DNA from: Halothiobacillaceae bacterium
GTDB taxonomy: Bacteria > Pseudomonadota > Gammaproteobacteria > Halothiobacillales > Halothiobacillaceae
Assembly: GCA_028696185.1 (NCBI GenBank)
Contig: JAQVHL010000015.1
Coordinates: 1-49,964 of the forward strand
DNA length: 49,964 bases
Reading direction: 5' to 3'
Shown: positions 26,720-36,017 of the stretch, piece after piece
Layout: the number at the start of each line of letters is the position of its first letter
How positions within the stretch are numbered: the stretch's first letter is position 1
Position numbers and translations under genes: made by a program
The notes under the pieces: generated by a model
The model's input: the letters and a program-made list of their open reading frames with translations, nothing else
Database searches by the model: none
Told to the model about the DNA's origin: nothing

Positions 26720-27173
26720 GGGACGGTTCCGTTTTTCCACAGAGCCTGTGGATAACTTTGTGGATGACTCTTGGAAGAGCGATGCGAAGGCTTGTCGGAT
26801 CAGGGCTTTTGACAGATTGGCTACAAAATAATCAACACAACAAACACTTAAAAATCAATCATTTAAAAAAACAACCCCAGAAAACCGCATCCTGACGCGC
26901 CTCTCCTCCTGTCAAGTCCTTCCTGTGCAAAAAGTTGCTTGACAGGCACCTGCCCAGGGCTTCGCAAACCGGAAAATGAACACCCCCGGCGCCGCTTGTT
27001 CCGAAGGGTTTTTAACACCCTGTAAGAGGGTGTTTACAAAAAAAATGCTGCGAACAATATCAGCGTCGGACGAAGAATTCCCAGCCCCCCTTGGAGGCGC
27101 CATGGACGGGGTTGTGAAGATCGGGCGAAAGGGCCATGAATGGCCCTTTCAGTCACAGCCTGCGGGGAACGGG
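26720..27173. other. intergenic region with AT-rich stretch and a repeat copy
   Basis: No gene seen. The first 200 bp upstream of hrpB are AT-rich (26821-26890) and probably carry its promoter. At 27009-27036 lies a hairpin aacaccct/agggtgtt, and at 27061-27155 an inverted copy of the 7-8 kb repeat family. Confidence 0.6.
27061..27155 (-). repeat. dispersed hairpin repeat, copy R4
   Basis: Read on the minus strand this matches the end of R1 (about 7790-7888) in the same order: gactgaaaggg, a catggccctttc hairpin, cccg, acaaccccgtccatggcgcc, tccaagggggg, ctgggaat and cttcgtccg. The hairpin is here the perfect pair gaaagggccat/atggccctttc. It lies directly behind gloA and might serve as its transcript end. 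Confidence 0.65.
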
Positions 27174-27563
27174 CTATCCGTGGCGTGGCCCCAGCAACTC
27201 GATCAGGTAACCGTCGGGGTCTTCGACAAATGCGATGAGGGTGGAACCGGCATTCATGGGACCGGCCTCGCGAACGATCTTGCCGCCCTGTGCGCGAATG
27301 CGCTCGACAGCCTGATACACATCGTCCACTTCCACCGCGAGATGGCCAAAGCCATTCCCCTGTTCGTAGTGGGTCACGCCCCAGTTCCAGGTCAGTTCGA
27401 TGACGGCCTGCTCGCTTTCCTCACCGTAACCGACGAAAGCCAGGGTGAAGTCGCCCTCAGGGTAGTCCTTGCGGCGCAGCAGGCGCATGCCCAGCACCTC
27501 GGTATAGAAACGGATGGAGCGGTCGAGATCGCCGACACGGATCATGGTGTGCAAAAGTCGCAT
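27174..27563 (-). CDS. gloA: lactoylglutathione lyase (glyoxalase I)
   Basis: GloA isomerises the methylglyoxal-glutathione hemithioacetal to S-lactoylglutathione. The 129-residue protein has the four metal ligands at the same positions as E. coli GloA: H5, E56, H74 and E122. Conserved blocks are [20 protein letters not shown] and [11 protein letters not shown]. The short length and ligand set point to the Ni2+/Co2+-type bacterial enzyme. It lies 78 bp behind the PhnD/GGDEF/EAL gene on the same strand. Confidence 0.94.
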   Translation of the reverse strand: MRLLHTMIRVGDLDRSIRFYTEVLGMRLLRRKDYPEGDFTLAFVGYGEESEQAVIELTWNWGVTHYEQGNGFGHLAVEVDDVYQAVERIRAQGGKIVREAGPMNAGSTLIAFVEDPDGYLIELLGPRHG

Positions 27564-27641
27564 GGGAAGATCGCTTCCATGGTGAAAAAACGGATAGCTC
27601 GCCCCCCGAAGGGCGCGTGAAACAGAATCGAAGACTGGTTT

Positions 27642-30461
27642 TCAGGCCGGAACGGTTGCGTCGAGCATCGCGTCGAGCGGTTCGGGCCGATGCACCAGCC
27701 AACCCTGGACATGGGTGACGCCTATACCGCGCAGGCGTTCGAGAGTATCGGCATCTTCCACCCATTCGGCCACCGTACTCGCCCCCATCAGGGCGCCGAC
27801 GCGATGAATGGACTCGACCATTACCGCCGCCACGGCGTCGCGTTCGATGTCCTTGATGAGATTGCCGTCGATCTTGATCTGGTCGACATTGAGCCTGCGC
27901 AGGAAGTTGAAAGACAACAGACCGTTGCCGAAATCGTCCAGCGAGAAACGGAAGCCGTGCTGACGCAGGTTTTGAATGCGCTCCGCCACCGGTTCGAGAT
28001 TGTGAATGGCGGCGGTTTCCGTCACTTCGATACAGATCAAGTGCGGATCAATGCCATTGAGGCGCGCTTCGGTCAGGATGAACAGCTCGATGTCCGGATC
28101 CTGGATGGTCTCGGCCGACAAATTGATGGAGAAGGAAAAGCCCCGTGCTTCCTCGCGGGCAATTTTCCGGAACAGATGACGGACGATCCAGCGGTCGATT
28201 TCCGGCATCAGGCGGAAGCGCTCTGCCGCAGGGATGAAGCTGCCCGGCATGAGCAGCTGACCGCCTTCCTCAAGACGCACGAGAATCTCGAAATGCCCCT
28301 CCTGCGCCTCGTCAAGCAGGGCGCCGCGCGCATCGAGCCCGGCCAAGGGGGCAACCCGCTGGGCAAACAGTACGAAACGATCCTGTGCCAGCGCTTCGCG
28401 CAGACGCTGCAACCAGCCCAGGCTTTCGTGATGACGTCGCACTTCCTCGTCATCCGGCTGGTGAACGTGAGCGCGGTTTCCACCATGGGATTTGGCCAGG
28501 AAGCAGGCCGAATCGACCGCATTCAAGGCATCGGCGGCAGTACCGGTCGCCGCATCCACCGGCGCAATACCCACACTCAAGCCCACCTGGTAAAAACGCC
28601 CTTCCCAATCCAGGCGGAAATCACGCACTGCGGCGACCATATCTTCGGCCAGTTCCTGCGCGAGCTCCACATCCATGCCTTCGACAAGGACAGCGAATTC
28701 GTCACCACCAATACGCCCGATCACGCTATACGGAGGGCACAGAACGCCGAAAAGGCCGGCCAGACGACGCAGAACCTCATCGCCCGCCGCATGCATCCCC
28801 GAATCGTTGACCACCTTGAAGCCATCCAGATCGAGAAAAAGCAGGGCATGCATGCCACCGGTCTCCCGTGCATCCACCACGCGGCTTTCCAGCACACGCT
28901 CGAATTCCCGGCGGTTGACCAGTCCGGTCAGCGGATCATGGGTGGCGCGGTAGCGCAGTTGTTCATTGAGCTGCCGCAAATCGGTCAGATCATGCAGACT
29001 GATGGCCGCGCCTTCGACACGCCCTTCCTCGCCAACCAGAGCCGTGATGCTGTAGCGCACGAAACGCGCCTCGTCCCCGCTCACCGGACGCAACCAGGCT
29101 TCTTCCTGAACCACCTGTTCGGGGGCGATGGAGTACAGCGCACGGCTGAGCGCACTATCCACCGGGCGGCCTCCGGGCGTGGCATCGTCGGCAAACAACG
29201 GAAACACCCGTACAAACAGCTGACCCTCGGCCTGCGCCCGCGTCAGGCCGGTGATTTCTTCAGCGGCAGGGTTCATGTAGCCAATGCGCCCATCCGGACC
29301 GGTCGTGACGACGGCTTCGTCGATGGCGCGCAGGAGATTGGACAGGGCCGCGCGGGCCTGCGCCAAACGCCGATTGACGCGCAGTCCATGCAAATACAGC
29401 GCAAGAAACAGTGCCAGAGCCCCCAGCACGAACCAGGGCCAGTACCGATACAGCAGTGCCAGAAAACGCCGGGTATCGTTTTCCGCATTCGGGTCCAGCC
29501 CAAGCTCGCGCATCATGCTGCGGATGCTGGTGTAATCCAGCGGAATGGACCAGCCCGCCGCACCCGCCGCCCGGTTCGCCGGATGATCCTTGGGCATGGA
29601 CAACAGGGCCAGACTGACCCGCCGCCCGAGATCGGCAGGGATGCCCTTACGCATAACCAGCGGCCACTCGGGGTAAAGCTGCGTACTATGCACGAAGGGA
29701 AACCCGGGCGTACGCCGCCCGCCAAGAATTTTGACCGCGTCGGGCGAAAGCCGACCCTCCCTTACCATCGCTTCCAGCAGGCCGGTGCGAACGATGCCAG
29801 CGTCAGCGCGCTTATCGAGCACGGCCTCGACAATCTGGTCCTGGGGCAGGCCGGTAAAAAGCCCCTGGATATCGCTCTTCATGTCGATATCCAGGGCCTT
29901 GAGCTCACGCATGCCGATCAGCCAGCCACCAAAGGCATCCGCCGCCACCCCGGCGATCCGTTTATGGCGCAGATCGTCCAGCGAATCGATGTCGGCGCGG
30001 TCAGCACGGGTAAAGAACGTTGCACCGAAGCGGTCCAACGCATACTCACCATCCAGCAGGCGAAGGGTGGCGATTTGCGACAGACCATAGCGCTCGGCGT
30101 TTTCGACATACAGCAAGGGCTGGGACAACAGAAAATCGATCTGGCCCTCGGCCAGCGCCGGCCCCACCTCGCGCAGCATCAACGGGCGAAGAATGAATTT
30201 CTCTCCGCTGAGTGATTCGTTGAGGTACTGGAGCGTCGGGTTCCACTCGGCAAGCGCCTTGTCCGTGCCCCGCCAGGCCAGCACCCCGATCACCCACGTA
30301 TTCTGCTTGTCCGGGGTTTCAAGCGCCTCGCTGGACCAGCCAAACGCCCAGACAGGCAGCGGGGAGAGCAGGCACAGGCAAACCGCCAGCACGATGCCCG
30401 CCTGTCGCGCCCATCGACGAAGGGAAGCCCCCCTGCCCTGTTTGCCTGGCAATACGCTCAA
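27642..30461 (-). CDS. PhnD-like sensor, PAS, GGDEF and EAL domain protein (c-di-GMP signalling)
   Basis: About 939 residues. After a signal sequence (ending PLPVWAFG) comes a periplasmic PhnD/phosphonate-binding-type domain (WVIGVLAWRGTDKALAEWNP, then FLLSQPLLYVENAERYG). A transmembrane helix follows (WFVLGALALFLALYLHG), then a PAS domain (AIDEAVVTTGPDGRIGYMNP), GGDEF with intact GGDEF near residue 585, and an EAL domain. In the EAL domain the signature is EIL near 725, but DDFGNG, KIDG and the HVQGW end are present. The start is TTG 30461, preceded by GGGGGAAG; another TTG at 30569 would overlap argG. It probably links a periplasmic ligand to c-di-GMP levels. Confidence 0.88.
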   Translation of the reverse strand: MSVLPGKQGRGASLRRWARQAGIVLAVCLCLLSPLPVWAFGWSSEALETPDKQNTWVIGVLAWRGTDKALAEWNPTLQYLNESLSGEKFILRPLMLREVGPALAEGQIDFLLSQPLLYVENAERYGLSQIATLRLLDGEYALDRFGATFFTRADRADIDSLDDLRHKRIAGVAADAFGGWLIGMRELKALDIDMKSDIQGLFTGLPQDQIVEAVLDKRADAGIVRTGLLEAMVREGRLSPDAVKILGGRRTPGFPFVHSTQLYPEWPLVMRKGIPADLGRRVSLALLSMPKDHPANRAAGAAGWSIPLDYTSIRSMMRELGLDPNAENDTRRFLALLYRYWPWFVLGALALFLALYLHGLRVNRRLAQARAALSNLLRAIDEAVVTTGPDGRIGYMNPAAEEITGLTRAQAEGQLFVRVFPLFADDATPGGRPVDSALSRALYSIAPEQVVQEEAWLRPVSGDEARFVRYSITALVGEEGRVEGAAISLHDLTDLRQLNEQLRYRATHDPLTGLVNRREFERVLESRVVDARETGGMHALLFLDLDGFKVVNDSGMHAAGDEVLRRLAGLFGVLCPPYSVIGRIGGDEFAVLVEGMDVELAQELAEDMVAAVRDFRLDWEGRFYQVGLSVGIAPVDAATGTAADALNAVDSACFLAKSHGGNRAHVHQPDDEEVRRHHESLGWLQRLREALAQDRFVLFAQRVAPLAGLDARGALLDEAQEGHFEILVRLEEGGQLLMPGSFIPAAERFRLMPEIDRWIVRHLFRKIAREEARGFSFSINLSAETIQDPDIELFILTEARLNGIDPHLICIEVTETAAIHNLEPVAERIQNLRQHGFRFSLDDFGNGLLSFNFLRRLNVDQIKIDGNLIKDIERDAVAAVMVESIHRVGALMGASTVAEWVEDADTLERLRGIGVTHVQGWLVHRPEPLDAMLDATVPA

Positions 30462-30546
30462 TCTTCCCCCATTACCCGGATCCGGCGTAAAAACCCGCCC
30501 CCAAGGATAGACCAGCCTGTCGGGATTGCGGCAACAGAACAGGCGC

Positions 30547-31764
30547 TCAGCGCCCGCGATTGGCCGCAATACGCATACGCAGCGCGTTCAGGCGGATGAA
30601 CCCCTCCGCGTCTTTCTGGTTGTACGCACCGGCATCGTCCTCGAAAGTGGCAATGGCCGGATCGAACAGACTGTCGGCCACCGAACGGCGACCCACCACC
30701 GACACCCCGCCCTTGTACAGTTTCAGGCGCACATCGCCGTTCACATGCACCTGGGAGGCATCGATCATCGCCTGCATCATCTGCCGCTCCGGACTCCACC
30801 AGTAGCCGTTGTAGATCAGGCTGGCGTAGCGCGGCATCAGCTCGTCCTTCAGATGCGCCACCTCGCGATCCAGGGTGATGGACTCGATGGCGCGATGCGC
30901 CTTGAGCAACAAGGTGCCGCCCGGCGTCTCGTAGCAGCCGCGTGACTTCATGCCCACATAGCGGTTCTCGACCAGATCGAGGCGGCCGATGCCGTGCGCT
31001 CCACCGATGGCGTTCAGCCGCGCGAGCAGGACAGCCGGCGACAGACGTTCGCCGTCAATCGCCACGCAGTCGCCCTTCTCGAAGGACAGCTCGATGTACT
31101 GCGGCGCATCCGGCGCCTTCTCCGGGGGCACGCTCCAGCGCCACATGTCCTCTTCCGGCTCCCACCACGGGTCTTCCAGATTGCCGCCTTCATAGGAGAT
31201 GTGCAGCAGGTTGGCGTCCATGGAGTATGGGGATTTTTTCTTGCTCTTGGCAAAATCGACCGGAATGCTGTGAGTCTCGGCGTAGCTCATCAGCTTTTCG
31301 CGCGAGTTCAGATCCCATTCGCGCCACGGGGCAATCACCTTGACCCCCGGCTTGAGCGCGTAGGCGCCCAGCTCGAAACGCACCTGATCGTTACCCTTGC
31401 CGGTCGCCCCGTGGGAAATGGCATCCGCACCGGTGGCATTGGCGATCTCGATCAGACGCTTGGCGATCAGCGGACGGGCGATGGACGTACCGAGCAGGTA
31501 CTCGCCCTCATACAAGGTATTGGCGCGGAACATAGGGAACACGAAATCGCGCACGAACTCCTCGCGCAGATCCTCGATATAGATTTCCTTCACCCCCATC
31601 GCCTGCGCCTTGGCCCGCGCCGGCTCCAGCTCCTCGCCCTGCCCCAGATCGGCAGTGAAAGTGACCACCTCACAACCGTAGGTGTCCTCCAGCCACTTGA
31701 GAATGACGGAAGTATCCAGACCGCCGGAATAGGCAAGGACAACTTTTTTCACGGATGAGGACAT
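30547..31764 (-). CDS. argG: argininosuccinate synthase
   Basis: ArgG joins citrulline and aspartate with ATP in arginine synthesis. The 405-residue product has the N-type ATP pyrophosphatase P-loop [10 protein letters not shown] (residues 10-19), [15 protein letters not shown] and the citrulline/aspartate binding blocks. ATG 31764 ([15 protein letters not shown]) is the usual start; an ATG at 31794 adds ten residues. The length is that of the common bacterial type, shorter than E. coli ArgG (447). The C-terminal end is 85 bp from the chosen start of the signalling protein downstream. Confidence 0.96.
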   Translation of the reverse strand: MSSSVKKVVLAYSGGLDTSVILKWLEDTYGCEVVTFTADLGQGEELEPARAKAQAMGVKEIYIEDLREEFVRDFVFPMFRANTLYEGEYLLGTSIARPLIAKRLIEIANATGADAISHGATGKGNDQVRFELGAYALKPGVKVIAPWREWDLNSREKLMSYAETHSIPVDFAKSKKKSPYSMDANLLHISYEGGNLEDPWWEPEEDMWRWSVPPEKAPDAPQYIELSFEKGDCVAIDGERLSPAVLLARLNAIGGAHGIGRLDLVENRYVGMKSRGCYETPGGTLLLKAHRAIESITLDREVAHLKDELMPRYASLIYNGYWWSPERQMMQAMIDASQVHVNGDVRLKLYKGGVSVVGRRSVADSLFDPAIATFEDDAGAYNQKDAEGFIRLNALRMRIAANRGR

Positions 31765-32180
31765 GACGGCTCCACGAAGTTTCAGTTCAAACACGCCCGA
31801 TCAAGACCCGGACGCAACAAAATGGCGACGATTATAGCGCCGTTTGCCGCCCAGGCGCACGCCCGGACACAGCGGCCGTATCGCCCCTGTAACGCGAGCA
31901 ACGGCCTCGGCAGGCCTTGAGAAGCCCTCCCCCTGGCGGGCAAATCATCCCGGATGATTCATTGGCCCGGCCTGCATCCCTTGCGCCGGGAAGATGGGCT
32001 CGTCGCCCGGCCCAACCGATTTGTCGGGCCCCCGACGACCATACCCCGAAGGGACTTCCGGCATGAATGCCCTGAATAAAAAAGGTTTTTCGCGCGAACT
32101 GGGGAAAGTAGAGGTTGACGGGTCGGAAGTTGGTGGATTGGCAGTCACCAAACAAACCGATCCCCTTCCTCTTCCCCGTC
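31765..32180. other. intergenic region upstream of argG and the ISL3 remnant
   Basis: No gene is supported here. The sequence near 32085-32110 (tttttcgcgcgaactgggga) looks like the left terminal region of an ISL3-type element preceding the transposase start, but the matching right end is missing. Confidence 0.4.
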
Positions 32181-32455
32181 ATGCAAGATGCTATGTTGGG
32201 CCTGGTCTTCTGGGAAGGCCATGTCGTCGATTCATCCCAGGAGCGAGCCGACGGTTCGCTGTTGTTGTCCCTTTCTGAAGACCCTTCGTACCGTCCCCGC
32301 TGTGGACATTGCGGCAATGACTGTGTCCTGATCCATGAGCGGCGACGCCGCGTGCGGGATCGAGACGGGTTTGACCGACGCGTCTGGCTCGATGTGCCGG
32401 TCCGGCGTCTGGATTGCTATCAGTGCGGCGCCCGTGCGGCCGTGCGGCCGTGCGG
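32181..32455 (+). pseudogene. ISL3-family transposase, N-terminal fragment
   Basis: The frame starting MQDAMLGLVFWEGHVVDSSQ shows the N-terminal zinc-binding domain of ISL3 transposases: CGHCGNDC, then DVPVRRLDCYQCG. After about 92 residues homology ends abruptly at a triplicated gtgcggcc, and the DNA switches to the polyvalent-protein sequence. The catalytic DDE domain is absent. The element was thus truncated by insertion or deletion. Confidence 0.75.
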
Positions 32456-34312
32456 CTCAACACGGACGAGCGCATCACGCGGCGCGGGGCGGCCCACGTG
32501 GTCGCCGTGTTTGAGCTGTCAGACGGTCAGACGGTGACGATCTACTTGCACAACCCGGACGTTACGCCGAAGAAAATAGCCCCGAGCGATGTGCTGATTT
32601 CCTGGCGCTGGTTGTTGAACAAGAAGGACATCACCATCGTTGTCGCGCCAGAAAACGGCGCGGACCTGAATGTCCGCGAGGTGGCGCAGCGGGTCATGCG
32701 ATTGGCCGAGAAAAATAGCCCGGCGTTCCGGCGCGCGAACGCAAAGCGGGCGGAGCGCATGGGGCGCATCGAGGCGCTGAAAGAGGAAATTTCCGGGCTG
32801 GAGAAGACGCTGGCCGCAGCCCAGCACGCGTTGGAAGCGGCGAAGGTTGAGGCGGAATCGGTCCGCATCGTTTCCATGGGGCGCGAATTCTCTGAAAACA
32901 AGATGACGCATGCGGATGCGGATGCGGATGCGGAAAACGATTTCACCGCCTCCACCAAGCCGTTCGACGCCTACCTGGAAGATGCCGGCGGCGATGCGTT
33001 CGAGGCGGCGAAAGCTTTTTTCAAATCCGAATTGCAGGGCATAACGGTTGATACCGTAATTGGCAAGGTGCATATGCTCGGCTCGACCTGGCGGGAAATG
33101 AAGCGCGGCGCGAAGTCGGACGCGATGAAGGCCGCGCTAATCGCCCGCGTGCCCGAAATCCTCTCCAGCGGGAAATATGATGGCAGGACAGAGCTCAAGA
33201 AGGATCGCACCGACGGCTTCGTCGCGTTCCACTTCTTCTACAAGGAATTGGATGTGGACGGCAAGCTGGTCACTGCTGGCGTGAATGTCGGCGAACGTGC
33301 CAACGGCGAATATGTATATGTCGCTTACGGTGTCGGACACGATGGGATGCCGAACTGGGCAAAAAACAAAGCCGCATCGAGCGTTTCGCTAGATGCGGCT
33401 TTTCGCGGAGAGGTGTTCCGAGGTCCAGGGGTGCCCAGTGAGCCAACAACCGAGCCCGGATCGACTTCCTATCCCTTGCTCACTGTTGATTCAATTGTGG
33501 GCGACGAGGCTGATGGCGTCAATATATTCATCCTGCGCGTGGTGGACAAGGCAACAGGAAATCGCCTGACCGAACTCGAAGACGATGTAGGCCAGGAAGG
33601 GCATGAACGTAGCGACAAGGCAGGTAGCACAACTACTTCCGAGCCAGTAGCGCCAGACGTCCCTGATCTGACCTACCTCCGCAGCTCCGACGGACTTTTC
33701 ACTACGTTCCTGCCGAACACCCCGGATGGGGAAAAGGCGTGGCGCACGATGAACGCAACCCAGGGCAGCGAGGGCGGAAAGATTCTGGCGCACCACACTG
33801 AGGCCATAATCCAGCAAATCCGCGACGCAGGCTACACCGTTGCAGCGGGTGCCAGTGGACAGATCACGTCCGAGGAAGCCGACGCGCTGCTGGCCGAGCT
33901 GGAATCGCGAACGCAACCCGACGAGCAATCTCTGATCGACGCCTACTTCAACTCTTGGGCTGAGGCGGCCACTAAAATCAATGCCGCTGTTTCGGAGGTC
34001 GACTGGGCGGGCATGACCGACGCCACCAGCGCGAACGCCGAAATGCAGAAGTTGAACGCTGCGGTCAAGGGCGACAGATCTGGGGCAAGCTCGTTGCCGT
34101 CCTTGTCCCAGACGTGCAGTATTTGGATGTTCAGGGCGTTGACAAATTCTCCGGTGTCATCAAGAATTGCCCGTACGGCCTCATCTGATCCCAAGTCCAC
34201 GACGGCATCGCCGGTGCAGCGACGGGTGATGATGGGGCTTTCTTTTTGCGGCAGAATCAAGCACGAGCATCCGGCTCACGGGCACGCAAAAGAATCGCGC
34301 CGATCAGATTGA
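32414..34312 (+). CDS. DarA-related / LPD3-like polyvalent protein fragment (fused, 5'-truncated)
   Basis: The meaningful part begins near 32455. AAHVVAVFELSDGQTVTIYL, then SWRWLLNKKDITIVVAPENG and NVREVAQRVMRLAEKN are typical of defence-against-restriction (DarA-related) proteins of phages and plasmids. A coiled coil follows (residues about 120-155), an Ala-Asp repeat (ADADADAEND), and an LPD3-like domain (GSTWREMKRGAKSDAMKAAL, then FVAFHFFYKELDVDGKLV). The frame runs through a strong terminator hairpin at 33368-33403. After about 34075 the sequence no longer looks like protein. The TTG at 32414 lies inside the transposase fragment and is not a real start. Most likely a degraded giant polyvalent gene. 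Confidence 0.55.
   Translation: MLSVRRPCGRAAVRLNTDERITRRGAAHVVAVFELSDGQTVTIYLHNPDVTPKKIAPSDVLISWRWLLNKKDITIVVAPENGADLNVREVAQRVMRLAEKNSPAFRRANAKRAERMGRIEALKEEISGLEKTLAAAQHALEAAKVEAESVRIVSMGREFSENKMTHADADADAENDFTASTKPFDAYLEDAGGDAFEAAKAFFKSELQGITVDTVIGKVHMLGSTWREMKRGAKSDAMKAALIARVPEILSSGKYDGRTELKKDRTDGFVAFHFFYKELDVDGKLVTAGVNVGERANGEYVYVAYGVGHDGMPNWAKNKAASSVSLDAAFRGEVFRGPGVPSEPTTEPGSTSYPLLTVDSIVGDEADGVNIFILRVVDKATGNRLTELEDDVGQEGHERSDKAGSTTTSEPVAPDVPDLTYLRSSDGLFTTFLPNTPDGEKAWRTMNATQGSEGGKILAHHTEAIIQQIRDAGYTVAAGASGQITSEEADALLAELESRTQPDEQSLIDAYFNSWAEAATKINAAVSEVDWAGMTDATSANAEMQKLNAAVKGDRSGASSLPSLSQTCSIWMFRALTNSPVSSRIARTASSDPKSTTASPVQRRVMMGLSFCGRIKHEHPAHGHAKESRRSD
33368..33403. terminator. bidirectional terminator-like hairpin inside an open frame
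   Basis: aaaGCCGCATC ... GATGCGGCtttt: an 8-bp perfect stem, extended inside by agcg/cgct, with an A-run before and a T-run after. It would stop transcription on both strands, yet the surrounding frame is open through it. Confidence 0.6.
34080..34260 (-). other. apparently inverted protein-coding segment
   Basis: The plus-strand frame here is poor protein (Ser/Arg-rich). On the minus strand the segment starts with ATG 34260 and reads MILPQKESPIITRRCTGDAV, then SDEAVRAILDDTGEFVNALN and ILHVWDKDGNELAPDLS, which looks like genuine coding sequence. It ends where the plus-strand coding pattern resumes. It fits a small inversion or an inserted fragment of another gene. Confidence 0.4.
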
Positions 34313-34400
34313 CGCCTGGGCTGGAGTCACGCCGGAGAAGCGGGCAGCAGACGAGGCCGCACAAGAGGCGACGCGCAGAGCGGCAAAACTTGAGAGAGCG

Positions 34401-35621
34401 GTGAAATCGGCATGGACGGGCATGGGCGACATGCACATCCGGTCAAATGGCGACGTAGTGACAGGGCAGGCGTGGGTGGCCCAGCGGTTCGCGGACGGCA
34501 TGACAGAAATCCGATCCGAAAAAAGCGGTGCGGCAACAGCCTATGCGATTTACAACCCGGAAAAGATGACATCAACCAGCGTCAAAGCCAAGGCCGTCAA
34601 TGTGTTCTTTAAGGCGGCACTGGCCTATGGCGGGCTGCGCGAGGCGCTCGATCTGGTGGGAGCGGACATCCCGACAGTGGATGCGCGCAAGGAATCTTTA
34701 ACGCCCGTGCAAATCGCCAGCAACGAGCTTGGCGAGTTCCCTGACACCGATGAAGGCAAGAGGTCACTGAGGAACGCGGTGCGCGAAAGGTTGATGGCGA
34801 TGCGCGGCGAATGGGTGGATTGTCCTGCGCTTGGCGCAAAGGTCGAGATTCGCCGTCGCGGCATTGACAAGGCGCTTGGCGCGAGTGCTGACGCCAGAAA
34901 GCTCAAACTAATGCCGCACATCAAGAGCTTGATCCACTCATCTATCAAGGTGGGCGAGCGTGTTCCGTACAACGCTGACGAAGATAAAAGCGCGGTCGCC
35001 TACTACGTCCTGCGAGTATCGGCCCGAATTGACGCGGATGCTGTTGTGGTGCGCTTGATTGTCAAGGAAGACGTGAACGGCAAGTTTCACTATGACGCCA
35101 CCGTGCATGATGTCAATGCGGTCATGGACAGCGCGCAAGACAAAGGCCCGGGCGAAGCCGGGCCTTTTCTGCCACTACTACCAATGGCGGGGGAACAGAA
35201 TCCTTCCCGCTTCGCTAGTGACCAACTTGACTCAATCCTAGAACCAGGACGTGAGTACGTCAATATCTTCATCGAGGGCGATGAGCCGGAGTCGGTGGAT
35301 GAAGAGGGCGTTGTGGAGCCTGCGCCAGCATCAACGGCCGTTGTGGATGATGAAATGCCTGTTGGCGCTCCACAAACAGTCGCAGTGACATACACGCAGC
35401 AGGACGCAGACCGAGCCCTGTTCCAGTCTGTGATCGATAACCGCGTATCCGAAGTTGCCCCGCAGCTTGCTGAGGGCATTCTTGATCCCGGCCTTGCCGA
35501 CTTGTTGGAAGCGGCCTACCTGCGCCACCAGGGCGACGCCGACATGGCTGCCTTGTTCGAGGCGGCGGTGAACGCCTACGCCGCAGCCGCGCTTGCGGCC
35601 ACCGCCAATATCGGAGCCTGA
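34401..35621 (+). CDS. polyvalent-protein fragment with LPD3-like domain (5'-truncated)
   Basis: The frame is open from 34233 and reads as protein from about 34251 (AESSTSIRLTGTQKNRADQ, a helical charged segment), but there is no start until GTG 34401, so the 5' end is probably lost. The middle (KSLIHSSIKVGERVPYNADE, then VRLIVKEDVNGKFHYDATVH) resembles the LPD3-type domains of phage polyvalent proteins. At 35142-35168 the frame passes through a terminator hairpin. The tail is acidic and Ala-rich (EGVVEPAPASTAVVDDEMPV). Its layout of domain, hairpin, then a tail containing VNIFI resembles the preceding frame. Function unknown. Confidence 0.5.
   Translation: MKSAWTGMGDMHIRSNGDVVTGQAWVAQRFADGMTEIRSEKSGAATAYAIYNPEKMTSTSVKAKAVNVFFKAALAYGGLREALDLVGADIPTVDARKESLTPVQIASNELGEFPDTDEGKRSLRNAVRERLMAMRGEWVDCPALGAKVEIRRRGIDKALGASADARKLKLMPHIKSLIHSSIKVGERVPYNADEDKSAVAYYVLRVSARIDADAVVVRLIVKEDVNGKFHYDATVHDVNAVMDSAQDKGPGEAGPFLPLLPMAGEQNPSRFASDQLDSILEPGREYVNIFIEGDEPESVDEEGVVEPAPASTAVVDDEMPVGAPQTVAVTYTQQDADRALFQSVIDNRVSEVAPQLAEGILDPGLADLLEAAYLRHQGDADMAALFEAAVNAYAAAALAATANIGA
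35142..35168. terminator. second terminator-like hairpin inside an open frame
   Basis: AAAGGCCCGG and CCGGGCCTTTT pair around a 6-base loop, with A- and T-runs on either side, a bidirectional terminator form. The frame continues through it as DKGPGEAGPF. Confidence 0.6.
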
Positions 35622-35624
35622 CCT

Positions 35625-36017
35625 ATGACCTCGATTTCTCTTGGCCGATCCGGCGCAGTGACCGCACTGGAAAAAATGAAGCTCGCGCGCGAGTTGATGA
35701 CATCTCGCGCGGAGGTGAACGCGCTGGAGGCTGGGCCGTTGGCTGCCATGAAGCGGCTCAAGCTGACATCGCGCATCAACCAGATTCGCGCCTTGCTTGG
35801 CGCGGGAGCGAAGCCCGCAGAACAGTCCCAGGCCAATGGCGCACGCCAGATCGAGGCGGGCGAGGTGGATGGCGGCGCGCTGGTCCACGCCACGAGGCGT
35901 ACCTGGGAGAACTGGGAAGCCCCTGTCGTCTCTGCAAATCACCGCCCCATGTCACTGATGGCGTGGGAGCTTTTTCTCATCAAGACCACCGGAAAGGGGT
36001 TTGATAATGGCGTTTGA
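35625..36017 (+). CDS. small hypothetical protein of the mobile island
   Basis: 130 residues, unrecognised. The N-terminal two thirds is basic and helical (TALEKMKLARELMTSRAEVN, then AAMKRLKLTSRINQIRALLG), the rest more polar with two Trp residues (RRTWENWEAPVV). ATG 35625 lies just behind the stop of the preceding frame. It overlaps the start of the next gene by 11 bases. Cytoplasmic. Its company suggests a phage or plasmid origin. Confidence 0.55.
   Translation: MTSISLGRSGAVTALEKMKLARELMTSRAEVNALEAGPLAAMKRLKLTSRINQIRALLGAGAKPAEQSQANGARQIEAGEVDGGALVHATRRTWENWEAPVVSANHRPMSLMAWELFLIKTTGKGFDNGV

Noticed and set aside
27690-30215. 841-codon open frame antisense to the GGDEF/EAL gene
   Set aside because: It mirrors the coding strand; the composition is unlike protein and the real gene has all expected motifs.
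30462-30569. Longer N terminus for the GGDEF/EAL protein from TTG 30569
   Set aside because: It would put 36 unconserved residues before the signal peptide and overlap argG; the TTG at 30461 has a better ribosome-binding site.
33491-33928. 145-codon minus-strand frame opposite the polyvalent fragment
   Set aside because: The plus strand is clearly coding here; the minus frame starts without a signal and looks like a shadow. The separate segment at 34080-34260 was kept because the plus strand there is not protein-like.
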